36,900 nucleotides of DNA from Ilumatobacteraceae bacterium. Lineage in GTDB: Bacteria > Actinomycetota > Acidimicrobiia > Acidimicrobiales > Ilumatobacteraceae. The notes under the pieces were generated by a model. It was not told the DNA's origin. It made no database searches and worked only from the letters and a program-made list of their open reading frames with translations. Below are positions 1 to 7,904 of this stretch, in pieces (the stretch's first letter is position 1; each line of letters begins with the position of its first letter). The stretch is taken from positions 1 through 36,900 of the forward strand of contig JALHOG010000054.1 of the NCBI GenBank assembly GCA_022843125.1, in the 5' to 3' direction. A program made the position numbers and the translations under genes.

Positions 1-108
1 ATCGACTTCACCGAAGTCAGCCACGCCGCCAGCTGGACCCTCACCTGGACCCCACCCGGCACCACCACCCCAACCACCATCCCCGCCACCGCACTCACCA
101 CCGCCTGA
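1..108 (+). CDS. C-terminal end of an unrecognised protein (partial)
   Basis: Frame 1 is open from the window edge to a TGA at 106-108 and gives 35 residues. They end in a Thr/Pro-rich tail (TTTPTTIPATALTTA) after a Trp-containing stretch (SWTLTWTPPG). Such tails are common in secreted or surface proteins of high-GC actinobacteria, but nothing here identifies a family. A strong hairpin follows two bases after the stop, which supports a real gene end. The start and most of the protein lie outside the window. Confidence 0.6.
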   Translation: MDFTEVSHAASWTLTWTPPGTTTPTTIPATALTTA

Positions 109-109
109 C

Positions 110-132
110 GGCCCGCTGCTGCACAGCGGGCC
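110..132 (+). terminator. Hairpin after the partial gene
   Basis: GGCCCGCTG at 110-118 pairs perfectly with CAGCGGGCC at 124-132 over a 5-nt loop. It starts two bases after the stop codon. There is no T-tract, as is usual for GC-rich actinobacterial terminators. Confidence 0.6.
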
Positions 133-321
133 CGACTCGGGCGAGCGCACACGCCAGCCGACGACACCCGCGGCGGCATCCTGATCGACGTCGTATCGAT
201 CACCGCGATGGGGACCTCGCGCCGATCGCCGTCAGCAGCGGGCACGATCGTGTCGGTACCGGGCACGCTCGGACCCGATCGCGAACGCTGCGCTCGGCCA
301 GCACCGGCAGGAGCCGAGGAT

Positions 322-361
322 CGTCCGGGGCCCACCATCGTCCGGGGCCCACCATCGTCCG
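322..361. repeat. 17-bp tandem duplication
   Basis: The unit CGTCCGGGGCCCACCAT occurs twice head to tail (322-338 and 339-355), followed by a third partial copy CGTCCG (356-361). Each unit contains the palindrome GGGGCCC. It lies in the non-coding gap upstream of the ABC exporter. Confidence 0.8.
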
Positions 362-624
362 TTCGGTCACGAACGCCTCGTTCGACCGTACCAGCGAGCA
401 TGCGGGTTTCTCCTCGACGGTCCGGCGACCAGCGACAAGGCCGCTCCCGCGTACGGCCGGACCATCTCGCGGGATGCCGGATTGGCCGGGCTCCGCGATG
501 GGTACGGTGAACGAGACCGAAGGCTTCACCTTCGAACACCGGCCCCTCTTCGTGAGCGACCGGCACCGTTACTCCGGACCCCGGTAGCGCCAAGTACGAC
601 GCACACCGTGAGAGGTTCGCAGAG

Positions 625-1677
625 ATGGCCAAGTCAGCGACGTTCGACCTGCCGGTTCCCCTGGCAGACGGCACCGTGCCAGCCGCTCCCGCCGTTCGCA
701 CGCAGGCCATCGACGCCGATCTCGCCGTCGTCACCGATGGGTTGACGAAGTCGTACGGTGACGTCCACGCCGTCGTCGACGTCGACATGCGTATCGACCG
801 CGGGGCGATCGTCGGGCTGCTCGGCCCCAACGGCTCGGGCAAGACCACGCTGATCCGCATGCTCTCGACACTTCTGCGTCCGACCTCCGGGCACGCACTG
901 GTCGGTGGGTTCGACATCCGCCGGCAGGCGGCCGACGTCCGCCGATGCATCGGCTTGACGGGCCAGTTCGCAGCCGTCGACGAGTTCCTCACCGGCCGCG
1001 AGAACATCCGCATGATGGGCCGCCTCGCCGGCATGTCCGCCCGCGTGTCGTCCGCACGCGCCGACGAACTCCTCGTGTCGTTCGGGCTGCAGGACGCTGC
1101 TGATCGGCACCTGTCGACCTACTCCGGAGGGATGCGCCGACGTCTCGACCTCGCGCTCAGCCTCACCGGCCACCCGGACATCGTCTTCCTCGACGAGCCC
1201 ACCACCGGACTCGATCCGCGGAGCAGGTTCGCGATGTGGGACGTGATCGAATCCCTCGTTGCCACCGGCACGACCGTGCTGCTGTGCACGCAGTACCTCG
1301 AGGAAGCGGACAGGCTGGCCCAGCGGGTCGTGATCCTCGACGAAGGGCGCGTGGCCGCCGCCGGACCGCCCGCGGAACTCCGCCGCCAGGTGGGCGGCAT
1401 CGTCGTCGAGCTCGATCTCCTCGACGCGTCACAGCGAGGTCGAGCGATCGACGCCCTCGCTCCCCTCGCAACCGGCGGCATGACCGGCGACGGCGACGGC
1501 GACGATCCGCACCTGCGCATCCCGGTGATCGACGCCGAACGCCTCCCCGACGTGGTCCGGCTGCTCGACGGCGCGTCGATCCCGTTCCGGGCGCTCGCAC
1601 TCCACGAACCGACCCTCGACGACGTCTTCCTCGCCCTGACCGGCCACGCCACGACGCGCCCCGAGGACCTGCCGTGA
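625..1677 (+). CDS. ABC transporter ATP-binding protein, DrrA family
   Basis: This 350-residue protein is the nucleotide-binding subunit of an ABC-2 exporter and should power drug or lipid efflux from the cytoplasmic face. Walker A is GPNGSGKT (about residues 67-74), the Q-loop Gln lies in LTGQF (about 114), the signature is YSGGM (166-170) and Walker B is DIVFLDE followed by PTTGLD (185-196). The switch position reads TQYLEEAD, with Gln where most ABC proteins have His; this is typical of DrrA-type daunorubicin-resistance ATPases. The C-terminal 100 residues match the regulatory extension of that family. About 35 extra residues precede the first strand. The stop overlaps the GTG of the permease by four bases, so the two are one operon. 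The substrate cannot be predicted. Confidence 0.93.
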   Translation: MAKSATFDLPVPLADGTVPAAPAVRTQAIDADLAVVTDGLTKSYGDVHAVVDVDMRIDRGAIVGLLGPNGSGKTTLIRMLSTLLRPTSGHALVGGFDIRRQAADVRRCIGLTGQFAAVDEFLTGRENIRMMGRLAGMSARVSSARADELLVSFGLQDAADRHLSTYSGGMRRRLDLALSLTGHPDIVFLDEPTTGLDPRSRFAMWDVIESLVATGTTVLLCTQYLEEADRLAQRVVILDEGRVAAAGPPAELRRQVGGIVVELDLLDASQRGRAIDALAPLATGGMTGDGDGDDPHLRIPVIDAERLPDVVRLLDGASIPFRALALHEPTLDDVFLALTGHATTRPEDLP

Positions 1678-2507
1678 CCGCGCTCCCGATCACCCCACCC
1701 GAGGTCGTCGCTGTCCAGCCGGCGCCGTACCACCCGTCGGTGGTGATCGAAGTGCTCCAGCTCACCGGGCGCAACCTGCGCAAGATCACCCGCGAGCCGA
1801 CCCTCGTGTTCTTCTCGCTCGCGATGCCGGTCATCATGCTCACCCTGTTCGGCCAGGTGTTCAAATCGATCGCGCAGACGCCTGACTTCCCGGTCGGCGT
1901 CTCCTACATCGACTATCTGCTGCCCGCGATCCTGTGTACGACCCTCGTGCAGAGCGCGACGACGTCGAGCACGGCCATCGCGACCGACCTCGAATCCGGG
2001 ATGATCGACCGCTTCCGCTCGATGCCGATCCACGCATGGACCGTGCTGCTCGCACGCAACCTCAGCGATGTCGCCCGGGGCATGACGCAGACGACCATCA
2101 TGCTCGGTCTCGGCCTCGCCGTGTTCGGCTTCCGGTTCCACGGCACCCTGCTCGAAGCGGTCGCGACGGTGTTCGTCGCGGTCCCCCTGAGCTTCGCGAT
2201 GAACTGGCTGTTCATCTGGATCGGGGTGCTCGTGAAGAAGCCCGAGACCACCCAGATCGCCGGGATGCTCGTCACCTTCCCGCTGATGTTCGCCTCGAGT
2301 GCGTACGTCCCGATCGCGTCGCTGCCCGGATGGCTGCAGGTGGTCGCCAAGGTCAACCCGCTGTCGTACACCGTCGACGCGGCCAGGGGCTTCGCCCTCG
2401 GCACCCCATCCGCGGGTGCGCTCGGCAAGTCGGTCCTGATCGCCGCGGTGCTCGCCACCGTCTCGATCGTCGGCGCCACGGCCACCTATCGACGGATCGA
2501 CCACTGA
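1674..2507 (+). CDS. ABC-2 type permease, DrrB family
   Basis: This 277-residue integral membrane protein is the partner of the preceding ATPase. I chose GTG 1674 because it overlaps the ATPase stop as GTGA and leaves a normal N-terminus. The frame stays open further upstream, but that part is a shadow of the ATPase gene. After a 50-residue cytoplasmic N-terminus come about six hydrophobic segments, from FFSLAMPVIMLTLFG (near residue 45) to VLIAAVLATVSIVGA at the end. Family hallmarks include the extracytoplasmic YIDYLLPAIL, the ESGMIDRFRSMPI coupling segment and the late PLSYTVDAARGF motif. The pair resembles DrrAB-type exporters; the exported compound is unknown. Confidence 0.92.
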   Translation: MTALPITPPEVVAVQPAPYHPSVVIEVLQLTGRNLRKITREPTLVFFSLAMPVIMLTLFGQVFKSIAQTPDFPVGVSYIDYLLPAILCTTLVQSATTSSTAIATDLESGMIDRFRSMPIHAWTVLLARNLSDVARGMTQTTIMLGLGLAVFGFRFHGTLLEAVATVFVAVPLSFAMNWLFIWIGVLVKKPETTQIAGMLVTFPLMFASSAYVPIASLPGWLQVVAKVNPLSYTVDAARGFALGTPSAGALGKSVLIAAVLATVSIVGATATYRRIDH

Positions 2508-2573
2508 CGACGCCCTCGATGTCGATGTCGATGTCGACCCGACCAAGTTCCCACAACGGAAAGAAGCAGTCAC

Positions 2574-3008
2574 ATGACCAAGCAAGCAACCTTCTCCGAG
2601 CACGTCGGCCACCTCGAAGCGCGCATCGGCGTCTTCAACGACCACCTCAAAACCTCCGCCCACGAGACCAGTGCGCAGCTGCACGCCCATGCCGACACGC
2701 TGCGGGCGAGCATCAAGTCCGGCGCCGACGACCTGGGCGACGACATGAAGGAGACGCGCACCTGGCTCGGCCAGCGCGCCACCGGTCTCCGCACGGCGGT
2801 GGCCGCCGACGTCGACGCCGCGAGGGCGAAGCACGATGCCACCAAGCAGTCCGAGAAGAGCACGCGTGAGGCGGAGGTCGCCGAGGCGTACGCGGCGGCA
2901 ACCCACACCGACGCCGTGGCGGCGATCGCCGAGTCAGAGCAGGCGGCGATCGAAGCGCTCGCCGCACGCTCGGCGGCGAACGACCTCGCCACCCCTGCGG
3001 CGCACTGA
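2574..3008 (+). CDS. Alanine-rich coiled-coil protein
   Basis: This 144-residue soluble protein has no recognised domain. It is rich in Ala, Glu, Asp, Lys and Thr. Long heptad-like helices run from about residue 8 to 135 (for example HVGHLEARIGVFNDHLK and later AAIAESEQAAIEALAA), which suggests an extended coiled coil. No signal peptide or membrane segment is visible. GGAAAGAAG upstream (about 2559-2567) is a plausible ribosome-binding site. It follows the ABC permease by 66 bp on the same strand and may be co-transcribed. A perfect hairpin lies just after its stop. Function unknown. Confidence 0.75.
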   Translation: MTKQATFSEHVGHLEARIGVFNDHLKTSAHETSAQLHAHADTLRASIKSGADDLGDDMKETRTWLGQRATGLRTAVAADVDAARAKHDATKQSEKSTREAEVAEAYAAATHTDAVAAIAESEQAAIEALAARSAANDLATPAAH

Positions 3009-3021
3009 CCGACCGACGGCG

Positions 3022-3055
3022 ACGGCCCCTTGGTCAGGTGCGACAAAGGGGCCGT
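3022..3055. terminator. Bidirectional terminator between convergent genes
   Basis: ACGGCCCCTT (3022-3031) pairs perfectly with AAGGGGCCGT (3046-3055) over a 14-nt loop. The hairpin lies 13 bp after the coiled-coil gene and overlaps the last codons of the convergent DUF6629 gene, so it can serve both strands. Confidence 0.75.
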
Positions 3056-3711
3056 TGTCGCGCCACCGTGTCGATCACGTCGCGGGGGTACCGGAGATGG
3101 ATCGCGAACGCCGCGCTGCTGACGGCCGCCCACGCACACCACAGCGAGGCGAATCCGTCGATGGTCAGCCGCGCCAGCAGCGCCGCTGCGAGCAGATTGA
3201 TCACGCCGAAGCGGGCGATGTCACGGACCCCGGAGAAGATCAGCGCACCGCACGTCGCCGTGACGTACAGCACGACCACGAGGCCGTCCGCACGCAGGTC
3301 GGACGAGTAACCGATGTAGTGGGGCGCGAGCCTCGCGACCACCGGCCCACGCACCATCGCGGCCAGGAGCAGACCGGCGACGACCGCCCCGAGCACGACG
3401 AAGAACGCCATCAGCCGGCGGCGACGACCGGGCGGTTCGAGGGCGAGGATCGCGAGTGGGACCAGCACTGGGAGCACGACGAACGCGATCAGCAGATACC
3501 CCCACGTCGCCAGGTGACCGATCGAGCGAGGAACATGCCCTTGCAGCCCCCACCAGACGAACGCCTCGACGAGCTGGTGCACCGCCAGCACCAGCGGCAG
3601 CGTGGCCAGCAGCGCGTAATGCGGTCTCCCGCGGACATGGCGCAACACGTCGATACCGATCGCACCGATCACGACGCCACCCGCGACATCAGCGCCGGCG
3701 GAGAAGCACAT
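3034..3711 (-). CDS. DUF6629-type multipass membrane protein
   Basis: This 225-residue protein begins MCFSAGADVAGG, the conserved start of the DUF6629 family (Met-Cys-Phe-Ser-Ala, then the first membrane segment). About seven hydrophobic helices follow. A conserved-looking HQLVEAFVWWGLQG stretch lies near residues 45-58. A late RYPRD segment follows the last helix. GAGGTG seven bases before the ATG is a good ribosome-binding site. The family has no established function. It stands alone between a coiled-coil gene (convergent) and the reductase gene at 3922, which is 210 bp upstream on the same strand. Confidence 0.8.
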   Translation of the reverse strand: MCFSAGADVAGGVVIGAIGIDVLRHVRGRPHYALLATLPLVLAVHQLVEAFVWWGLQGHVPRSIGHLATWGYLLIAFVVLPVLVPLAILALEPPGRRRRLMAFFVVLGAVVAGLLLAAMVRGPVVARLAPHYIGYSSDLRADGLVVVLYVTATCGALIFSGVRDIARFGVINLLAAALLARLTIDGFASLWCAWAAVSSAAFAIHLRYPRDVIDTVARQRPLCRT

Positions 3712-3921
3712 CGTCGCTCACCTCGTCGTGCGGCCCGTGGGTGCGGCCCGGACATCTCACTGCAGTCACGTTGCGTCTCCGTCGGGCGATCGGGCGCAAC
3801 CAAGGACCGGAGCAGCGCAGCGGGGAGCGACTCGGGCTCTCCGTGGTGCAACCTAGCCCGCCACCACCCGCGAACCGCGACGACGTCCGTCACGTCTCCC
3901 GTCGCGCTGTGTGCCGTCGCG

Positions 3922-4566
3922 TCAGCGGCGCCAGTAGAGCAGGTGCGTCACGCCGCTCGGGCTCGGCACCACGTCGCGGTGGAAGCGGTCGAGCAGGTCG
4001 TCGGGCGAGTCCCACAGCCGTTCGCCGCGGCCGAGCTCGATCGGGGCGACGGCGACGTGCATCGTGTCGATCAGATCGGCGTCGAGGAACTCGCGCACCG
4101 TCTGCACGCCGCCGCCGATGCGGACGTCGCGCCCGTCGGCCGCCTCCACGGCCAGCGCGAGCGCCTCGGCCGGCGACGCGTCGACGAAGTGGAACGTGGT
4201 GTCGGCGAGCGTGAACGGCGGGCGTGGGTGATGGGTCAGCACGAACACCGGCGTGTGGAACGGTGGCACGTCGCCCCACCAGCCCTGCCAGTCGAGGTTC
4301 TTCCACGGGCCACGCACCGGCCCGAACTTGTTGCGGCCCATGATCTCGGCGCCGATGTTGTGCGAGAAGTCGCGCGTGAAGTAGTCGTCGAGCCCTCGGG
4401 AGCCGCCCGGCTCGGTGCGGTTCGGCCAACTGGCGGTTGCACCGGCCCACGACATGAGGTCCATCGGGTTGGCGTGCCCGAAGGGACGTTCGAGCGACTG
4501 GCCCTCCCCGGACCCGTAGCCGTCGCTGGACACGACGAAGTTCTGGACACGGACGAGTGCTGACAT
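3922..4566 (-). CDS. RibD C-terminal/dihydrofolate reductase-like protein
   Basis: This 214-residue cytoplasmic protein belongs to the dihydrofolate-reductase-like RibD_C superfamily (YwjB/YyaP type), presumed NAD(P)H-dependent reductases with unknown substrates. The evidence is MSALVRVQNFVVSSDGYGSG at the N-terminus, the central PVFVLTHHPRPP strand-turn, then DVRIGGGVQTVREFLDADLIDTM, the cofactor-binding glycine turn and helix of this fold, and the C-terminal VTHLLYWRR. Two starts are possible, GTG 4569 or the adjacent ATG 4566; AAAGGG lies at suitable distance from both and I chose ATG. It is probably a single-gene unit, about 200 bp after the VOC gene on the same strand. Confidence 0.88.
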   Translation of the reverse strand: MSALVRVQNFVVSSDGYGSGEGQSLERPFGHANPMDLMSWAGATASWPNRTEPGGSRGLDDYFTRDFSHNIGAEIMGRNKFGPVRGPWKNLDWQGWWGDVPPFHTPVFVLTHHPRPPFTLADTTFHFVDASPAEALALAVEAADGRDVRIGGGVQTVREFLDADLIDTMHVAVAPIELGRGERLWDSPDDLLDRFHRDVVPSPSGVTHLLYWRR

Positions 4567-4766
4567 CACTGTGGCCCTTTCGCGAGACGGGAAGCGCTAC
4601 GGCGCGAGCGGAAGCCCGACCGGTCGGTGTTCACGCACTCCAACCGGATGAGCTGCTGCAGCAACCCGGTGGATGCGTTCGGCGCGGCGGCGACGTCGGT
4701 CATGCCCAGATCATCGCGCTCGGGACCATGCGGTCGCCGCCACGCAGACGCCCTCGACCGCCGACC

Positions 4767-5180
4767 TCAGCTCGGCTTCATGGTGCCGACGCGGATCCGG
4801 TTGCCGAACGGGTCGCGCACCCCGAAGTCCGTGCCGTAGTCCTTCTCCGAGATCTCGTCGGTGAAGTCGACTCCCGCAGCTCGCAGCCGCTCGAAGGCGG
4901 CGTGGGCATCGTCCACGGACAAGGCGAACCACCCGCTGGCCGCACCCTTCGCGACCAGTGCTCGCACCTGCTCTGCCGTCGCCTCGTCCATCGACGGTGC
5001 ACCGGGCCGTTCGAGCAGGATTTCCCGAGTCCGATCGCCGGACGCGCAGATGGTGAGCCAGCGCATGAATCCGAGGTCGATGTCGCTGTGCACCTCCATG
5101 CCGAGCACTCCGACGTAGAAGTCGAGTGCGGCGTCCTGATCGAGGACGAAGAGCGACGAGAGGCGGATCGAATCGGTCAT
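4767..5180 (-). CDS. VOC (glyoxalase/bleomycin-resistance) family protein
   Basis: This 137-residue protein is a single vicinal-oxygen-chelate unit pair: IRLSSLFVLDQDAALDFYVGVLGMEVHSDI forms the first beta-alpha-beta-beta module and WFALSVDDAHAAFERLRAAGVDFTDE...GVRDPFGNRIRVG the second. The DPFGNRI motif near the end is diagnostic. The start ATG 5178-5180 overlaps the TGA of the AraC-type gene (5177-5179) as ATGA. An in-frame start exists further upstream but would overlap that gene. AraC regulator plus VOC protein is a recurrent pair in actinobacteria. The substrate is not predictable; the family includes dioxygenases, isomerases and antibiotic-binding proteins. Confidence 0.9.
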   Translation of the reverse strand: MTDSIRLSSLFVLDQDAALDFYVGVLGMEVHSDIDLGFMRWLTICASGDRTREILLERPGAPSMDEATAEQVRALVAKGAASGWFALSVDDAHAAFERLRAAGVDFTDEISEKDYGTDFGVRDPFGNRIRVGTMKPS

Positions 5181-5631
5181 GAGGCCGACGGTACCCACGG
5201 CGGGTTCGGCGCTGCTGTTCCGAAACTGCTCGATTCGGCCGGACGCATCCACGCCTTCACGAAGCAGGTCGGGACGCGCCCCTCGCCGGCATGAGCGGGC
5301 TGGTTGCGATACGCGCTCGGGGTGCAGCCGACGACGTCGCGGAACGTGCGACTGAACGTGGCGAAGCTCGTCCAGCCGACCTCGATGCAGATCTCGGACA
5401 CGGTGCGATCACTTCGCCGAAGCTGCTCATCGCCCGCTCGATCCGCCGACGTTGCACGTACCGGTGCGGAGTCTCGCCACATGCTGCTGCGAACGACCTG
5501 ATGAAGTGTGACTCCGACATGCAGGCGATCGACGCGAGTGCGGCCGTGTCGATCGGCTCCCGATAGGCGACATCGATCGCATCCCGCGATCGGAGCAGCC
5601 GCCGGTTGTGTTCCTCCTCGGCACGCCCCAC
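5177..5631 (-). pseudogene. AraC-family transcriptional regulator, frameshifted
   Basis: The two helix-turn-helix units of an AraC/XylS DNA-binding domain are read in different frames. The first frame gives RRLLRSRDAIDVAYREPIDT, ACMSESHFIRSFAAACGETPHRY and RRRIERA. The second gives DEQLRRSDRTVSEICIEVGW, then TFSRTFRDVVGCTPSAYR and a tail with VPTCFVKAW. One extra base in the GCGGGCGATG segment (about 5428-5435 on the plus strand) would join them without a gap and match the family consensus (RIERA..LLR.SD.SVTEIC). The loss is therefore one nucleotide: a true mutation or a sequencing error. The putative GTG start is at 5631. The stop overlaps the VOC start as ATGA, so the intact ancestor was coupled to the VOC gene and presumably regulated it. 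Confidence 0.8.
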
Positions 5632-5769
5632 GGCCGCGACGCTACCGAGGCCGCCGTACGACGGCGAGGTCCCGGCGGTCCACCCTCGTGCACGTTGTGG
5701 TTCATGACGCTCGTCGTCGTTCTGATCATCATTGCTGCCCTCCCTGGTCTTCGGCGGGAGACCGGCCCT

Positions 5770-6390
5770 ATGGTGCCGGCGATGGACATCCTCGGTGACC
5801 CTCGGTACCGCGTCCCGGACGTGCCACCTGCACATCGCGGTGTGGCATGGCTCCGGGCGAATGTCGCACGCTTCAGCGAGGGCGACGACCATACGCGCCG
5901 GCGCGCGCTGGTCGCCGACCTCGTCTCGACGGTGGCGATCGATCGGGTCCGGCGGCCGGGGTCACCGGTCGCGAACCTTGCCGAGGCGCTGGGCGTACGA
6001 GCGAACCCGGCGCTGATTGCCGATGTCTCTCGCGTCGCAGCCGCGTACCAGCCACACGCGCCGCAGCACTCAGACGCCGACGACGCCATCGCCCGGCTCG
6101 TCGAGCGGTGCGGCGGTGGTTGGGACGAGCGGACGGCCGCCCTGATCGGCGTGCTGGTGCAGGCATGTGACGCCACTCAGGCGATGATCGACGGCATCAA
6201 TCCGCCGGTGCCGCACACGCGACGCGTGGCGCCGGACGGCGAGGTGGTCCTCGTCGATCTCGCCGCCGCGCCGTTCGGTGCCGGCCGTCACCAGTGTCCG
6301 GGCCAGCAGATCGCGCTCGCGATGGTCGAGGGTGCGCGTGCAGGCGACATCGCCGAGACCCGGACCTCCGCTGCCGACGTGACGGAGTGA
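5770..6390 (+). CDS. Short cytochrome P450-like protein with Cys loop
   Basis: This protein is about 206 residues from ATG 5770, half the usual length of a P450. The C-terminal AAPFGAGRHQCPGQQIALAM fits the P450 haem-ligand loop F-G-x-G-x-H-x-C-x-G. An I-helix-like stretch (VLVQACDATQAMI) precedes it, and PPVPHTRRVA looks like the segment that follows the K helix. No E-x-x-R is visible where the K helix should be, and most of the N-terminal P450 fold is missing. It may be a compact family of its own or a remnant. GGGAG about 12 bases upstream may be its ribosome-binding site. It is divergent from the broken AraC gene and convergent with the cyclase relic. Catalysis is doubtful. Confidence 0.7.
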   Translation: MVPAMDILGDPRYRVPDVPPAHRGVAWLRANVARFSEGDDHTRRRALVADLVSTVAIDRVRRPGSPVANLAEALGVRANPALIADVSRVAAAYQPHAPQHSDADDAIARLVERCGGGWDERTAALIGVLVQACDATQAMIDGINPPVPHTRRVAPDGEVVLVDLAAAPFGAGRHQCPGQQIALAMVEGARAGDIAETRTSAADVTE

Positions 6391-6405
6391 CCGTGGTGCG
6401 GGGCG

Positions 6406-7166
6406 TCAGCGGGCGAGGCGGTAGAGGCGCCAGGCGCCATCGATGCCCTTCAGCTCGTGCTCGCCGACGTCGGCGAACACGACCGATCCGCCGAGCATCA
6501 TGTCGCGCACCGTCGAGGTGACCCACAGCGAACCGGATTCGCCGGCGTGCTCGACACGGGCTGCGAGGTTCACCGCGATGCCGGAGATGTCGCCGTCCTC
6601 GCGCATCTCGATCTCACCGGCGTGCGCGCCGGCGCGGATGGAGATGCCGATCCCGGCGAGCGCGTCGATCAGCTCGCGGGCGATCCGGTCGTGGCTCTCG
6701 AGCAGCTCGAGCCAGCGGACGTCACCGACCGCGGCCGAGGCGCTCGTCGAGTCGACGATGTCGGTGAACAGCACGGTGGCGAAGCGACGGGTGACGGTCG
6801 ACTGCACCGGATGCCCGAGCACGAACTCGAGGTAGGTGTCGACCAGCCGGGCCCAGTGCGGCATGCACCACGAGAAGTGGTCGTCGCCCGGAAGTTCGAG
6901 CATGGTTGCGACCGGGATCATGTCCGCGAGCAGGCGCCCCGCAGCGACCGGGATCACGCGATCGCCCACGACGTTCGACACCTGTGTCCGCGCGGTGATG
7001 CGCTCGGGCGCGTCACCCGGATCGAGCTGGAAGACGCTCTCGAGCTGACGCCGGAAGTCACGCGGGCTGCACGACAGCCGTTGCAGCCGTCCGAACCAGC
7101 GGATGACCGGCGCCCCGACGGCGACGTGCGCTCCCCGAGATCCTGGCCGACGGCGACCCCGTTCGA
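6406..7166 (-). pseudogene. 5'-truncated alpha/beta-hydrolase-adenylate cyclase fusion
   Basis: The C-terminal 130 residues (from about 6795 down to the stop) form a class III nucleotide cyclase domain: FTDIVDST with both metal-binding Asp, IRAGAHAGEIE, and GIAVNLAARV with the Asn and Arg of the active site. Before it lies the end of an alpha/beta hydrolase (GDRVIPVAAGRLLADMIP, then LELPGDDHFSW with the catalytic His context), the usual partner in actinobacterial hydrolase-cyclase fusions. The rest of the hydrolase, including its nucleophile region, is absent because the HxlR gene occupies that place. No good start exists at the 5' end; GTG 6981 or ATG 6921 could still produce a cyclase-only protein. 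I read it as a truncated gene whose cyclase half looks intact. Confidence 0.65.
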
Positions 7167-7829
7167 TCAGGCGTTGGTGGCCGCTGCCCCGACGCGCAGT
7201 GGAAGCGCAGCGAACAGGGCCACAGCAGTGGCGACGCTTCCCTCCACCATCAGGCCGCGGTGCGGCTGTTCCAGCCATGCCAGGTTCTTCGCCGCGGTGA
7301 AGAACTGCTTGCTCGAGCACGACAGCCGCAGCACGGCTGTCGTGGGCGACAGGCCGTAGTGCACCGAGGCGACCGGACCGGCGATCCGCACGGTCAGCTG
7401 CTCGTCGTCGATCACGAACTCGTAGTCGCCGTCGTCGAGGCCGCCCCGATAGCCGAGCGTCATCGACTGCAACGCCCACCTGGCCCGCACCACGGTGCCG
7501 TCGGATGGGCTCGCGGGCAGCAGCGGCCGACCCCAATTGGCCAGCCGGCGCACGATGTCCGAGAGCTCGACACCGGAGACGGTCAACGCATAGACCTTGG
7601 CCGGCACCGGGTGCTGGAGCGTCTGCTGCTCGACCACGCCGGCGCCCACGAGCTCGCGGAGACGCTCGGCGAGCACGTCGGTGGCCAGCCCAGGCAGAGC
7701 CGCATGGATGTCGGTGAAGCGACGAGGTCCGGGTGTCAACTCACGGATGACGAGCATCGACCAGCGCTGGCCGATCAGGTCCATCGCCGCAGCGAGACCA
7801 CAGTGCTGACCGTACGTTCTGATGCCCAC
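7167..7829 (-). CDS. HxlR-family regulator with SCP2-like C-terminal domain
   Basis: This 220-residue DNA-binding protein has a winged helix of the HxlR type at residues 5-95: YGQHCGLAAAMDLIGQRWSM, then LTPGPRRFTDIHAALPGLATDVLAERLREL and a wing ending VYALTVSG. The C-terminal half (RWALQSM to the end) resembles the sterol-carrier-like domain often fused to these regulators and may bind a hydrophobic ligand. The start is GTG 7829 with AGGGAG upstream. An AT-rich stretch (about 7842-7863) just upstream is the likely promoter or operator. Its stop abuts the truncated cyclase gene, which suggests it replaced the start of that gene. The target is unknown and may be itself. Confidence 0.88.
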   Translation of the reverse strand: MGIRTYGQHCGLAAAMDLIGQRWSMLVIRELTPGPRRFTDIHAALPGLATDVLAERLRELVGAGVVEQQTLQHPVPAKVYALTVSGVELSDIVRRLANWGRPLLPASPSDGTVVRARWALQSMTLGYRGGLDDGDYEFVIDDEQLTVRIAGPVASVHYGLSPTTAVLRLSCSSKQFFTAAKNLAWLEQPHRGLMVEGSVATAVALFAALPLRVGAAATNA

Positions 7830-7904
7830 ACGCCGCTCCCTGTTGTTGGAAAATCAAGTGTAGGGGTAGGCGTGCGGACAGACTGCGGCGCCTCGCAGCC
7901 GGGG

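Larger units (their letters stand above)
109..624. other. Gene-poor gap of about 500 bp
   Basis: Open frames of about 100 codons exist here on both strands (roughly 200-529). Their translations are Arg/Pro/Ser-rich with no recognisable domain, and they overlap each other antisense, so I do not call them. The gap holds the hairpin at 110-132 and a short tandem repeat at 322-361. It presumably also carries the promoter of the ABC exporter, but I cannot place that promoter. Confidence 0.5.

Noticed and set aside
200..529. Opposing frames of about 100 codons in the gap before the exporter
   Set aside because: No domain, no good start context, and they overlap each other antisense.
1119..2906. 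595-codon open frame antisense to the ABC exporter genes
   Set aside because: The translation is Arg/Gly/Asp/His-rich with no domain, and it is antiphase to two genes with clear motifs. Long antisense frames are normal at this GC content.
2836..4563. 575-codon open frame on the plus strand across the DUF6629 and reductase genes
   Set aside because: Low-complexity Arg/Gly/Asp/His translation; both minus-strand genes beneath it are recognisable families.
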